Positions 27,156 through 36,347 of a DNA stretch of 64,000 nt are shown here, in pieces. The DNA comes from Saccharicrinis sp. UBA6048 (GTDB taxonomy: Bacteria > Bacteroidota > Bacteroidia > Bacteroidales > Marinilabiliaceae). Every line of letters begins with the position of its first letter. The stretch's first letter is position 1. The notes beneath the pieces are model-generated. The model did no database searches. It was not told where the DNA came from and worked only from the letters and a program-made list of their open reading frames with translations. The translations under genes were made by a program, and so were the position numbers. The stretch covers positions 23,730 to 87,729 of the forward strand of contig DIYS01000073.1 in NCBI GenBank assembly GCA_002429115.1, given 5' to 3'.

Positions 27156-28375
27156 TGATAAACCTTACACGCATAATCGATTACACTTTAGTTTATTTAC
27201 TGGTGGCATTTTCCGGCATACCATTCTTTTATCGTTCGCGTATCGAGGTACTCGTAGTTTGTTTGTTAATCCCTTTGGCCGTTTTTATTTACAGGAAGCG
27301 AAAAATTGATAAGGCCATTATTTATTACATGCTTATTGCATTAACCGTCCAAGTGGGGCAGACATTGAAGTTTTATGATTTGCCACTGACAACATTTATT
27401 GGGCTTCATGTTCGGATACTTTTTGCTTACCTCGTTATCCGCTCTGTTGGTGCAAAACTGGTGAGCAATTACATAAATATTATCGCTATTTCTATTGTCA
27501 TTAGTTTATTTTTCTACCTGTTTTCATACATTCCGGCCTTTGAGCAGGCTCTGGTCAACTTGTCATCATTCTTTCACCACCCACTTCTTAAAGAAGGTTA
27601 CTACAGGGTGCCGGACAATATTATTCTTTTCACTATTAACACGGCTGGAGAAGGTTTGGTAGCCTTAAAGCGGAATTCCGGGCCTTTTTGGGAACCCGCT
27701 GCTTTTGCAGGATTTATTACCATTGCATTGCTATTTAATGTGATAAAAACAGGAAAGCTTTTCAATAAAACAAACAATCTGTTGATGTTGGGCGTTGTTT
27801 CCACATTCTCAACCACCGGGCTTATCGTACTTCTCTACATTATACTAGGTTATTACACCTTACATGGTAATACGCTTAAACGAATAATTCTTGTCCCATT
27901 ACTGATTATAGGCGGCATTTATTTGTTTGTAAGTGTTGGTTTTCTGGGCGAAAAAGTGATGAGTAAAATGTCTTATACGAGTCAGACCTACAACACGCGA
28001 TTTAAAAGTGCAACGCTTGATTTGGAGGATTTTATGAATAGTCCATTTGTCGGAGTAGGACGTTCAGATACCATGCGTTTTCAGGATAGTGAGGATAATC
28101 GACAAAGACATCGTAATAATGGGGTGACAGATTTTCTGGCCGTATATGGATTACCTATTTTTATACTGTATTTCGGATATTTATATTGGGGTTTTTACTG
28201 CTACAACAGGCGTTTTCAAAGGAGTAGCAACTATAGTGTGCTGGCTCTTGGTGCTGTTTTTCTGATTGGCTTTTCTGAGATTTATTTCACGAAGGTGTTT
28301 TTCATAGCCTTAACCATGTTGCCAATGCTTTATTGTCGTATGACAAACGAAGAAGGAGAGGAGGTAATCGTATGA
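27155..28375 (+). CDS. Wzy-like O-antigen polymerase/ligase-family membrane protein
   Basis: This 406-residue polytopic protein has about ten to twelve transmembrane helices and starts with GTG, which overlaps the previous stop by one base. A large periplasmic loop lies near residues 125-180 and contains RNSGPFWEPAAFAGFITIALLF, the type of R/E-containing segment seen in Wzy and WaaL-like proteins. A second conserved-looking element is VGVGRSDTMRF near 290. It is expected to polymerise repeat units in the periplasm after flipping. The family has low sequence identity, so the assignment rests on topology and context. Confidence 0.78.
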   Translation: MINLTRIIDYTLVYLLVAFSGIPFFYRSRIEVLVVCLLIPLAVFIYRKRKIDKAIIYYMLIALTVQVGQTLKFYDLPLTTFIGLHVRILFAYLVIRSVGAKLVSNYINIIAISIVISLFFYLFSYIPAFEQALVNLSSFFHHPLLKEGYYRVPDNIILFTINTAGEGLVALKRNSGPFWEPAAFAGFITIALLFNVIKTGKLFNKTNNLLMLGVVSTFSTTGLIVLLYIILGYYTLHGNTLKRIILVPLLIIGGIYLFVSVGFLGEKVMSKMSYTSQTYNTRFKSATLDLEDFMNSPFVGVGRSDTMRFQDSEDNRQRHRNNGVTDFLAVYGLPIFILYFGYLYWGFYCYNRRFQRSSNYSVLALGAVFLIGFSEIYFTKVFFIALTMLPMLYCRMTNEEGEEVIV

Positions 28376-29247
28376 ATGTCAACATTGTAATAGCAGTCCA
28401 TAACAGGAAGGTACATACATTGAATTGCCTCAGGTTACTCTCTGAACAGAGTTACAAAAACTTTAAAGTGATTCTGGTGGATGATGGTTCGAGTGATGGA
28501 ACTTCTGATGAGGTAATACGCCTATTTCCTGAAACAACTCTTGTTAAGGGAGATGGCAACTGGTGGTGGGCGCACTCGATGAATGAAGGCTTTAATGCAG
28601 CACTTGATAGTAAAGCGGATGTCATAATCACCTTAAATAATGATACACATATTGATGAAGATTGGTTGAAGTTACTAATGATGAGGCATCAGCATCAGCC
28701 CAATGCGATAATCGGTTGTTTAAATACCATTAAGAAAACGAACAAATATATCTTTTTTAGTGGCATAAAGCATATAAAGTGGAGTGTGGCAAAAGAGCAA
28801 AAATACCATCAACCCTTTACGAAAATGGATCAACCATTAAAAGGGTTGCACCCAACACAATGCCTCAATGGGCGTGGTACATTAATTCCCTGCTCAGTTT
28901 TTGATCAAATAGGTTTGTACGATGATAAATCGTTCCCTCAATATGCGACGGATTATGATTTTACCTTAAGAGCTGTAAAAAGTGGAATTGATATTCTAAT
29001 TGATTGGGAAAATGAAGTCAGTTCTGTGATTGAAACAACAGGTAAAGGCAGAACTTTTATAAAGCAATCCTTCGGTAGTTTTATTGCTTCATTTTTTAAT
29101 CCGCATGCTTCAACAAGTTGGCGTATGTGGTTTAACTATTATCGTCGACATGCAGGATTAGCAGGATTGATTGGTTTCCCGATGCAATTGCTAAAATTAA
29201 TGTATGCCCACTATCGTAAGCGAAATATTTTGGAGGATTTGAGCTAA
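28372..29247 (+). CDS. Glycosyltransferase family 2
   Basis: Start chosen at ATG 28372, overlapping the previous stop by four bases, with a good purine-rich ribosome site (GGAGAGGAGG) about 8 bases before. This gives 291 residues. GT-A features are VNIVIAVHNRKVHTLNCL, ILVDDGSSDGTSDE near residues 36-49 (nucleotide-binding Asp), ITLNNDTHIDEDWLKLL near 83 (DxD-like element) and QCLNGRGTLIPCSVFDQIGLYDD. It probably adds one sugar to the repeat unit, possibly rhamnose-like, since this subgroup often contains rhamnosyltransferases. That is family inference only. Confidence 0.88.
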   Translation: MNVNIVIAVHNRKVHTLNCLRLLSEQSYKNFKVILVDDGSSDGTSDEVIRLFPETTLVKGDGNWWWAHSMNEGFNAALDSKADVIITLNNDTHIDEDWLKLLMMRHQHQPNAIIGCLNTIKKTNKYIFFSGIKHIKWSVAKEQKYHQPFTKMDQPLKGLHPTQCLNGRGTLIPCSVFDQIGLYDDKSFPQYATDYDFTLRAVKSGIDILIDWENEVSSVIETTGKGRTFIKQSFGSFIASFFNPHASTSWRMWFNYYRRHAGLAGLIGFPMQLLKLMYAHYRKRNILEDLS

Positions 29248-30215
29248 TGATTTCTTTTATTGTCATAGGAAAAAACGAACAACACTTTCTGAAGCAATCG
29301 CTTGAAAGTGTTAAAGCCGTGTGTACATCATTAGCTACCAGTACCGAAATCATCTATGTTGATTCCGCTTCCACCGATGGAAGTGTTGAAATAGCAAGTC
29401 AGCTTAGGGATGTCACTGTTTATGAATTAACAGCAGATAATAATGCGGCTATTGCACGAAACGTAGGAGCAGAATTGGCGAAGGGCGAAATATTAGTTTT
29501 CGTTGATGGCGATATGCAGATTTTGCCTGAGATTATTGAGGCTTTTTTTGATGATAACTTACAATTGCTTCATCCCTTCATTTCCGGAAACTGGGAAAAT
29601 CAATATTACAATGATCATGGTGAACCAATGCATCGCGAGATCTATAAGAAAGTAGCCTGTGACGAAGATAAATACCAATATACAACAGGCGGACTTTTTG
29701 CAATTACCAAAGAACTTTGGAATAGGTGTGGCGGAATGAACAATACTTTCGCAAAGGGGCAGGATTTAGATCTGGGTTTTCGACTGTCAAAAAGCGGAAC
29801 GTTGCTATTGCGCAGAAAGCACATTATTGCTGTGCATCACACTGTTCATTATATGGATAAAAACCGGATATGGAAAGATTTTAGCAATGGATCATTGGTA
29901 CTGCCACGAGCGATTCTTTACCGTACACATTTAGGTAATAAGTTTGTATTGAAGCGCATGATCAGTAGCGATCCCACCATGCTGTATTTATTCACTGCAA
30001 TATGTGCAAGCGCCATAGGCTTTTATGAAACTTTGTTTTTGTATCCGATTCTTGTAATTGCTGGCATTAGCTACTCTCATGGATGGCATGGCATCGGGCA
30101 GGCAATTATTCGTGCATTTCATCAGGTAATCAGAGATGTCGTAAATATTCTGGCTTTTCTGTTTTATATTCCGCCTAAGAACAACAATATCAAATATAAA
30201 AGAGTAAATGGCTAG
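29247..30215 (+). CDS. Glycosyltransferase family 2, with C-terminal membrane segment
   Basis: This 322-residue GT-A enzyme has FIVIGKNEQHFLKQSLESV, IIYVDSASTDGSVEIA near residue 35, NAAIARNVGAELAKGEILVFVDGDMQI near 67-93 (DGD metal site) and TGGLFAITKELWNRCGGMNNTFAKGQDLDLGFRLSKSG. A C-terminal hydrophobic region (LYLFTAICASAIGFYETLFLYPILVIAGI) anchors it in the inner membrane. It overlaps the previous gene by one base (TAATG) and the following deacetylase by eight bases. Confidence 0.88.
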   Translation: MISFIVIGKNEQHFLKQSLESVKAVCTSLATSTEIIYVDSASTDGSVEIASQLRDVTVYELTADNNAAIARNVGAELAKGEILVFVDGDMQILPEIIEAFFDDNLQLLHPFISGNWENQYYNDHGEPMHREIYKKVACDEDKYQYTTGGLFAITKELWNRCGGMNNTFAKGQDLDLGFRLSKSGTLLLRRKHIIAVHHTVHYMDKNRIWKDFSNGSLVLPRAILYRTHLGNKFVLKRMISSDPTMLYLFTAICASAIGFYETLFLYPILVIAGISYSHGWHGIGQAIIRAFHQVIRDVVNILAFLFYIPPKNNNIKYKRVNG

Positions 30216-31215
30216 GAGATTTTTTTTACATATCGTTCGGTTTTTACCTTTTACTTTGCTAAGAAAATTGGCCAACAGATCTCTCATTGGTATTAACTAT
30301 CATAGCATTGCGGGAGAAGATGCTGATCCGGTCATCAATAAGAATATTTACCGCTCGAAAAATGAGTTCGAAGCTGACATTCAGTTTTTAATGAAGCATT
30401 TTGATGTTATATCACCTGATGAACTGCTGCAAGCAACAGGAAGTGTTCAGAAAGGAAATAAACCAAAAGTTTTTCTCACGTTTGATGACGGTTTGGCGAT
30501 TCAGTATCATTCTATGGTTCCGATTTTGAAGAAATACAATCTGAAAGCCATCTTTTTCATAAATCCATCTTTTATCGATAACAAGGAGCTGCATTATAAG
30601 CGCAAGATCAATCATTTATATCAACTACTTGAAAATAAGCAGGTAAACGAGGTGCGCGATAAATGGGAAAGCCTGTTTGCAAGTATTGGCATCGAACCAT
30701 CTTTTACTGTAAGTGATTTGTACAGAGTCTCATATAAAGATGCATCGATAATTGATCGGCTTGCAAAATTGTTCGATATAAGCTTTGCAGATGTGTTGGA
30801 ACAACAAGCTGTTTACATTACATCAGAACAGATTCGGGAAATGATTAGCGATGGCTTTTATTTTGGTGGGCACAGTATGGATCATCCCAACTATAGTGAG
30901 TTGAATGTAGATAAACAAATTGCTCAAAGTATCGAAAGTACACGTTGGGTGCTTGATACCTTCGGATTAAAATATGCATTGTTTGCCTTTCCGATGAACG
31001 ATCAGAAAATAAGCAGGCATGTAATCGAGCAGATTCATAAAGAGGTAGATCTAAGCTTTGGAATTAATGGCATGATGGATGATTTTACTCACAGACATAT
31101 TCCGCGTATCACGGTAGAGCAAACTGGTAAATCCATCAGGCAATGTTTGAAATATGAATATTTGAAATACATTTTTCTACGATTGAAAAATGGAAAAATC
31201 TATAGAAGACCCTAA
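30208..31215 (+). CDS. Polysaccharide deacetylase (CE4/NodB), copy 1
   Basis: This 335-residue NodB-fold protein has a short basic N-terminus (MARRFFLHIVRFLPF) that may be amphipathic. Motif 1 is VFLTFDDG near residues 90-97, with the catalytic and metal Asp. Motif 2 is GGHSMDHPNYS near 219 (HSxxH metal ligands). Later parts (ALFAFPMNDQ) replace the usual motif 3-4 sequence. It is expected to remove N-acetyl groups from sugar residues. No clear signal peptide is present, so it may act on lipid-linked precursors in the cytoplasm. Overlap with the preceding gene indicates co-transcription. Confidence 0.85.
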   Translation: MARRFFLHIVRFLPFTLLRKLANRSLIGINYHSIAGEDADPVINKNIYRSKNEFEADIQFLMKHFDVISPDELLQATGSVQKGNKPKVFLTFDDGLAIQYHSMVPILKKYNLKAIFFINPSFIDNKELHYKRKINHLYQLLENKQVNEVRDKWESLFASIGIEPSFTVSDLYRVSYKDASIIDRLAKLFDISFADVLEQQAVYITSEQIREMISDGFYFGGHSMDHPNYSELNVDKQIAQSIESTRWVLDTFGLKYALFAFPMNDQKISRHVIEQIHKEVDLSFGINGMMDDFTHRHIPRITVEQTGKSIRQCLKYEYLKYIFLRLKNGKIYRRP

Positions 31216-32283
31216 ATGAGCAGTTTAAAAACATATTATAAAAAACAGCTGGCTCAAGCTCTTGCTCCATGCTTTGATATGTTTCAGATCAATCGTATGG
31301 TGAAGCCTTTTTATGGGGGTGTTGGTCATATCTTGATGTTGCACCGGGTCGTACCCTCAGGCAATGAGCCACGAATTCATAACCACTTAAGTCTTGAAAT
31401 TACACCCAAACATCTGGATAATATTCTTGGTTATTTGTCGAATGCAGGTTATGATTTCATTTCAATTGAGGAAGTACCTGATAGACTCAAGGTTAAATCA
31501 AAGAAACGTTTTATAGTTGTAACTTTCGATGATGGTTATAACGACAATTTGCAATATGCTTTACCCGTTTTCGAAAAATATGCGGTGCCTTTTACAATAT
31601 ACCTTTGCAATGATTTTCCCGACAATAAGATTTTTCTGTGGTGGTACATGTTGGAAGATGTTTTACTCAGGAATAATGAACTTGCTTTCAGTGCAGATGG
31701 CGAGCATTATAGTTTTGATAGCTCAACAAAACTCAAAAAAGAAAAGGTATTCAATAAAATTAGAAAGCGAAAGAACGATGGACATATAAGCGATCAGGCA
31801 TTAAAGTCACTATTTCAGAATCAAGGAATTGATACAGATAATTACCCCAATGATAAAGTGCTTCAATGGAATGAAATTAAAAAGTTGGCTGCACACCCTT
31901 TGGTAACAATTGGTGCTCATACGGCATCTCATTCATCCTTGAAAACTTTAAAAGAAGAAGAGTTGTTGCATGAAGTGCGTGATGCTAAAATGAAACTGGA
32001 AGAAGCAATAGGTAAACCTGTCGACCACATTGCCTATCCATTTGGCAGCCCGGCAGAAGTAGGCAGGCGAGAGATTGAGTTGGTTAGAAAGCTGGGATTT
32101 GAAACAGCTGTTACAACGAGCTTAGGAAATATACATCCTGTGCACATTGGGCAGTTGCATTGTTTACCCCGAATAAGCATTAACTCTTTAACCAGCATAT
32201 CGGTGCTGAAAGCTCAGTTGTCTGGCGTAATACCGATGGTAGAAAATAAATTTAAACGATCAACCCTTGAAAAGTTCCTATAA
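31216..32283 (+). CDS. Polysaccharide deacetylase (CE4/NodB), copy 2
   Basis: This 355-residue protein begins directly after the previous stop. Motif 1 VVTFDDGYNDN lies near residues 102-112. Motif 2 IGAHTASHSSLKTL lies near 233-243 (HTxxH). Motif 3 HIAYPFGSPAEVG near 275 carries the R/P-F-G element of classical NodB domains, so all key residues are in place. It is the more canonical of the three CE4 proteins in this operon and probably acts on N-acetylated glycan. No signal peptide is seen. Confidence 0.9.
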   Translation: MSSLKTYYKKQLAQALAPCFDMFQINRMVKPFYGGVGHILMLHRVVPSGNEPRIHNHLSLEITPKHLDNILGYLSNAGYDFISIEEVPDRLKVKSKKRFIVVTFDDGYNDNLQYALPVFEKYAVPFTIYLCNDFPDNKIFLWWYMLEDVLLRNNELAFSADGEHYSFDSSTKLKKEKVFNKIRKRKNDGHISDQALKSLFQNQGIDTDNYPNDKVLQWNEIKKLAAHPLVTIGAHTASHSSLKTLKEEELLHEVRDAKMKLEEAIGKPVDHIAYPFGSPAEVGRREIELVRKLGFETAVTTSLGNIHPVHIGQLHCLPRISINSLTSISVLKAQLSGVIPMVENKFKRSTLEKFL

Positions 32284-33418
32284 ACATAGCATTCATAAAC
32301 CATCTATAGCCGTTATTGGCTTAAAAGGACTGCCTGCTTTTGGTGGTGCTGCAACCGTTGGTGAAAACCTTATTGGGGAACTTCATGCACAGTATTGTTT
32401 CACCATTTTTTCAGTGAAGAGCCATGCACAAAGCGATTATTCACTGGGTGATGTAAAGCAGGTTGTTTTACCTGGATGCATCTGGAAAAAAATCAATGTC
32501 CTGATGTATTATATTCAAGCAGCTATCGCTGTTCTTTTTGCGAAGCGAGGTACGTTTGATATCATCCACCTTCATCATACCGATGCAGCATTTATAGCGC
32601 CATTTTTACGTTTACGATACAAGTTGATTCTTACTTCTCATGCACGACCGCAGGATGGTGGTAAATGGTCGACATTTGTTAAAATCTTCTTCAGAATTAA
32701 TGAGAGGATAGCTGTTCATTCTGCTAACGTTTTTACCACGGTTTCCAAAAGTTTACGCGACTTGTACAAACGAAAATACAATATTGACGCGCAATACATC
32801 CCCAATGGTGTGAATGCCCAATTAAAAGATAATGGTATATCAAGCAAGACAAGTGAACCTTACATCTTTTTCAGCGCCGGACGGATTATCCCTATAAAGG
32901 GCTTACATCTGTTAATAGAAGCTTTAAAGAAGATTGATTATAAAGGTTCGCTCAAGGTAGCTGGAAATATTGATCATTTACCTGAGTATAAAACACAAAT
33001 AATGCAACAGGCACAAGGTTTAAATATTGAATTTCTCGGGCTGATAAAAGACAAAGCAAAGTTGTTGGCCTATGCTCAGGGAGCGCAATTATTCGTAATG
33101 CCATCTTTAACCGAAGCCATGTCGATTATGCTATTGGAAGTTGGATTGATGAAAACGCCTATGCTTGTCAGCGATATTGAAGCTATTACCAATGTTTTTG
33201 ATGATGACGAAGTTTTGTTTTTTAAAAGTGGTGATGTGAATAACCTCGCAGAAAAACTAAAATTGGCTTTAGCAGAAAAGGACATGATGCATGACCTGGC
33301 AAATAAAGCCTTTGATAAATTGATGAAAAGGTATCAATGGAAAGACATTGCCTGGCAATATGCTCATTTGTACAATAGCTTATTAAATAGTGATAATGCA
33401 AATAAAACGACATTATAA
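32267..33418 (+). CDS. Glycosyltransferase, GT4 family (DUF1972-like N-terminus)
   Basis: This 383-residue protein is best read from a TTG at 32267, overlapping the previous gene by 17 bases. No ATG precedes the conserved start (SIAVIGLKGLPAFGGAATVGE). That phrase is characteristic of DUF1972-type glycosyltransferases. The C-terminal GT-B half has YIFFSAGRIIPIKGLHLLIEAL, then EFLGLIKDKAKLLAYAQGAQLFVMPSLTEAMSIMLLEVGLM (E-x7-E). It transfers a sugar to the growing repeat unit. The true start could be a few codons different. Confidence 0.85.
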   Translation: MKSSYKHSIHKPSIAVIGLKGLPAFGGAATVGENLIGELHAQYCFTIFSVKSHAQSDYSLGDVKQVVLPGCIWKKINVLMYYIQAAIAVLFAKRGTFDIIHLHHTDAAFIAPFLRLRYKLILTSHARPQDGGKWSTFVKIFFRINERIAVHSANVFTTVSKSLRDLYKRKYNIDAQYIPNGVNAQLKDNGISSKTSEPYIFFSAGRIIPIKGLHLLIEALKKIDYKGSLKVAGNIDHLPEYKTQIMQQAQGLNIEFLGLIKDKAKLLAYAQGAQLFVMPSLTEAMSIMLLEVGLMKTPMLVSDIEAITNVFDDDEVLFFKSGDVNNLAEKLKLALAEKDMMHDLANKAFDKLMKRYQWKDIAWQYAHLYNSLLNSDNANKTTL

Positions 33419-33430
33419 AGAAACGTAAGA

Positions 33431-33490
33431 CAGAGACGCAGAGTGTTTTTAAATACCTCATAAACAACTCTGTGCCTTTGAGCCTCTGTG
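33431..33490. repeat. REP-like intergenic repeat
   Basis: CAGAGACGCAGAGTG at 33431-33445 is loosely mirrored by ACTCTGTGCCTTTGAGCCTCTGTG at 33467-33490, an imperfect inverted arrangement in the 141-base gap before the flippase gene. It resembles short dispersed elements of Bacteroidota intergenic DNA and may form an RNA hairpin inside the operon. Confidence 0.4.
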
Positions 33491-33559
33491 TTTATATTCT
33501 TATATAAAAAGAGACATTTAAAACAGATTATTACCATAATATAACACGACAAAAAATTA

Positions 33560-35116
33560 ATGGAGTCACGAAAGAAGATATTAGTTGAAAACACAATCTG
33601 GGTTTACATTGCCAAAATTGTGGTTCAGTCATTGGGCTTTATAGCTTCAGTACTGGTGTTACGAGAGTTGCCAGTAGAGGTCTATGGTACCTATTTCTTT
33701 CTTTTTGGTTTATTCACTATTTACCAGTTGTTAATAACCAGTCCGTTGCGCCATGTGATTTTGAGGTTTGTACCGGAGCTGGTTAACTCGGTTTCTAAAT
33801 CCACAATTCTTAAGCTATTCAGAGGGTATTTCTTAGTGGCTTTTGCAATGATTGTGGTTTTAACGCTCTTGTTATTTGGATTTCGAACGTCATTTGGCAG
33901 CTTTTTCAACATTCCCGATGTGGAGCAATATCTGGTCGTGTTTATACTATTTGTTTTCTGTTACGCCTTAAAAGTATTAACAGAGATTATACTGAGTGCC
34001 TTTCTTTTACATCGATTAATCGCTCTTTTAAATATAGGTGTTGTTATTCTTCGTACAATGGCCTATTTCGTGTTGCTAAAGAGCCTTACTGTTGAATTAC
34101 TATTGGTCATCGAATCAGGATTATCGCTGTTCTTTTTCATTGGTGCATTACTAGGAAGAGGTAAACCATCAGAAGTGGTTAACCCACAAACTATCATAAA
34201 ATCAGCTGACAAAAAAAGAATGAAACGCTTCTGGCTCTATTCGATGTTTACAGAATTAGGGGCAGGAATTATTGGACGTACAAGTGATTTGTACATAGTG
34301 GCAGCACTGGCTAATCCTTTTGCTGTTGGATTGTACGGACTGGCCGTAAAGGTTTATGAAATATTCTATAAGCTAATGCCTCTAAAGGAATTTGAGTCGG
34401 TTTTAAAACCGGTTTTCTTTGGTCGTTATGCAAAAGATTCAGATGACAATGAGCTCAATGCCTTTTATAACTTCTGTGTAAAGGTCATTTTACCTATAAT
34501 GATCTTTCCGGCTCTATATTTTTTATTATTCGGAAAATCCTTGATTGTATATGTATTTGGCGATAAGTATATTGAAGCATATTGGGTGAGTGTATTGGTT
34601 TTATCAACCTTATTGGTTGATGGCTATTATTACCCTTTAATATTTTTGATTCAACTGAAAGAGCGTTTAGAAATTGTAATGATTTCACGGGTGGTTGTGT
34701 TTTTAAGTTTGGGTTTAAGCATCTTTCTTATGAAGCAATATGGCGTGAAGGGCGTTGCTTTAGCCACATTCATAGGAGAGTTTGTTAAAAATACACTGAT
34801 GTTCGTTCTGTTTAAACGCAAATGTAAAATCAGGTATGCTAAACAAATCTGGTTGTCTAACATTGGTTTAATTGCCGGTGCTATTCTGCTGTTTGGTTCT
34901 ATTCAATATTTTAACGATGGCTTGATCGCCTGGATGATAGCAAGTATATTGTTTTTAGTTTACTATTTGGTGTATCTGGTTAACTTTCATGCTCTAAGCG
35001 TTGATGAACTAAATAAGCTAAAAGAAGTTATACTTTCGAGTTCAAAAACATCAAAGGTCTTTAAAGTCATAGAACCATTTCTTATGATGATAACTTTCAA
35101 AAAACAAGAGGCTTAA
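33560..35116 (+). CDS. Wzx-type flippase (polysaccharide biosynthesis protein)
   Basis: This 518-residue MOP/MATE-superfamily membrane protein has about 14 predicted helices. It opens with VENTIWVYIAKIVVQSLGFIASVLVLRELPVEVYGTYFFLFGLFTIYQLL, which is typical of Wzx-like flippases. The second half has GLYGLAVKVYEIFYKLMPL and a C-terminal extension ending in a cytoplasmic helix. It should move undecaprenyl-linked repeat units across the inner membrane for the polymerase encoded upstream. It is about 17 percent longer than many Wzx proteins owing to its C-terminal helices. Confidence 0.88.
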   Translation: MESRKKILVENTIWVYIAKIVVQSLGFIASVLVLRELPVEVYGTYFFLFGLFTIYQLLITSPLRHVILRFVPELVNSVSKSTILKLFRGYFLVAFAMIVVLTLLLFGFRTSFGSFFNIPDVEQYLVVFILFVFCYALKVLTEIILSAFLLHRLIALLNIGVVILRTMAYFVLLKSLTVELLLVIESGLSLFFFIGALLGRGKPSEVVNPQTIIKSADKKRMKRFWLYSMFTELGAGIIGRTSDLYIVAALANPFAVGLYGLAVKVYEIFYKLMPLKEFESVLKPVFFGRYAKDSDDNELNAFYNFCVKVILPIMIFPALYFLLFGKSLIVYVFGDKYIEAYWVSVLVLSTLLVDGYYYPLIFLIQLKERLEIVMISRVVVFLSLGLSIFLMKQYGVKGVALATFIGEFVKNTLMFVLFKRKCKIRYAKQIWLSNIGLIAGAILLFGSIQYFNDGLIAWMIASILFLVYYLVYLVNFHALSVDELNKLKEVILSSSKTSKVFKVIEPFLMMITFKKQEA

Positions 35117-35120
35117 TTTC

Positions 35121-36083
35121 ATGAAACGGACTTTTGAAAAGATAGCTGCTCAGTTGCTGCGTTACAAACGAAGTGGATTTGCCTATTTTGGGCATGGTAT
35201 TGCAGAACAGTATACCGACTCATATATTGAACGTTTGCATCTGTTGTCGGATCAGTTCGTAGCAATCATTGAATTTTGGAAACGCATGGGCGTTGATTTT
35301 ATTAGCATGAAAGATGTGCATGAACTCAGCAAGAAACAGTTCAGGACAGATAAGCCATGGGTGCATTTTACCTTTGATGATGGTTATCGTAATAATCTGA
35401 CAACTCTATTGCCAATTATGGAGCATTATCAGATTCCGTTTACGGTTTTCGCCTCAACCGGGTTGATAGAACAATCGAAACGTTTGCCATCATTCATTAT
35501 CCGCGCGGCACTCATCCATTATAAGGCCGATGCCAATATACTATCCTATAAACTAACAACTGGCGATTCACGAGATAAGCGTATCAATATTGCAGAAGCA
35601 TTAATCAATCATTATAAGTATTTACCACAGGCGCAAGGCGAACTATTGTTGCATGAAATAGTACGATTGTTAACTGCAGAAGAATGGGCTCACTGCAATC
35701 AGCTTTATAAAAACGATCAACTTTTATCGCTTGATGAACTGAAGCTTCTTGGTAAACACAAACTTGTGACAATAGGAGCACATGGTTATAATCATGCTAT
35801 TTTACACAGTGAGCAGAATGAAGCTTGTATACAACAGGAACTTACAGCTCCATTGCAGTATGTAAACAAAGACGTAATTTCACATGCTTATCCCAATGGA
35901 ACTTCTAAGGATTACTCTGCTACTACGATGCGAAAAGCACAGGAGTGTGATATCAACCTAAGTTTTACAACAGAAGAAGCGTTTATTACCAAAAGAACAA
36001 ATCCTCTTATTATACCACGTTATTTTCTTTCCGGGTCGGGGAGTAGCATTGCCAGGAAATGGATTTTTGTCAAAAGTTCATAA
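35121..36083 (+). CDS. Polysaccharide deacetylase (CE4/NodB), copy 3
   Basis: This 320-residue NodB-domain protein starts four bases after the flippase stop. Motif 1 is WVHFTFDDGYRNNL near residues 81-94. Motif 2 is IGAHGYNHAILHSEQ near 214-221 (HGxxH), and SHAYPNGTSKDYS near 255 corresponds to motif 3. There is no signal peptide. Together with the two CE4 genes at 30208 and 31216 it makes three deacetylases in one operon, suggesting a heavily deacetylated (cationic) polymer or several different substrates. Confidence 0.87.
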   Translation: MKRTFEKIAAQLLRYKRSGFAYFGHGIAEQYTDSYIERLHLLSDQFVAIIEFWKRMGVDFISMKDVHELSKKQFRTDKPWVHFTFDDGYRNNLTTLLPIMEHYQIPFTVFASTGLIEQSKRLPSFIIRAALIHYKADANILSYKLTTGDSRDKRINIAEALINHYKYLPQAQGELLLHEIVRLLTAEEWAHCNQLYKNDQLLSLDELKLLGKHKLVTIGAHGYNHAILHSEQNEACIQQELTAPLQYVNKDVISHAYPNGTSKDYSATTMRKAQECDINLSFTTEEAFITKRTNPLIIPRYFLSGSGSSIARKWIFVKSS

Positions 36084-36248
36084 CTTGATGTGAACCTTAA
36101 ATTTTTACTATATCTGCATCTGGTTCAAGATCATTGAAATCAACCGCTTACTCTTTTATATCAACTCATCTAACAGAAATATACCAAGGTATACTTTCTA
36201 AGTATTTACAGACGAGGTAATCTAAGTGGTTGCTAATTAGAATGCTGT

Positions 36249-36277
36249 ATTCGTCAATGAAAACGGTGCATTCGTCA
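36249..36277 (+). promoter_or_regulatory. Direct repeat ATTCGTCA with 21-base spacing
   Basis: ATTCGTCA occurs at 36249-36256 and again at 36270-36277, with flanking similarity (GTATTCGTCAATGA versus GCATTCGTCATAATGA). The start-to-start distance is 21 bases, two helical turns. It lies 71-99 bases before the poly-Asp lipoprotein ATG. Paired direct repeats of this spacing are the usual binding sites of LytTR-type regulators; the identity of the binder is inference. A TATACC/GGTATA palindrome also lies in this gap (36181-36194). Confidence 0.35.
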
Positions 36278-36347
36278 TAATGAACTTGACTTTTGTGCGC
36301 ATATAATTGATTTTGCCAAGCAAACTTGTCACTAAAAATTAGAAATC

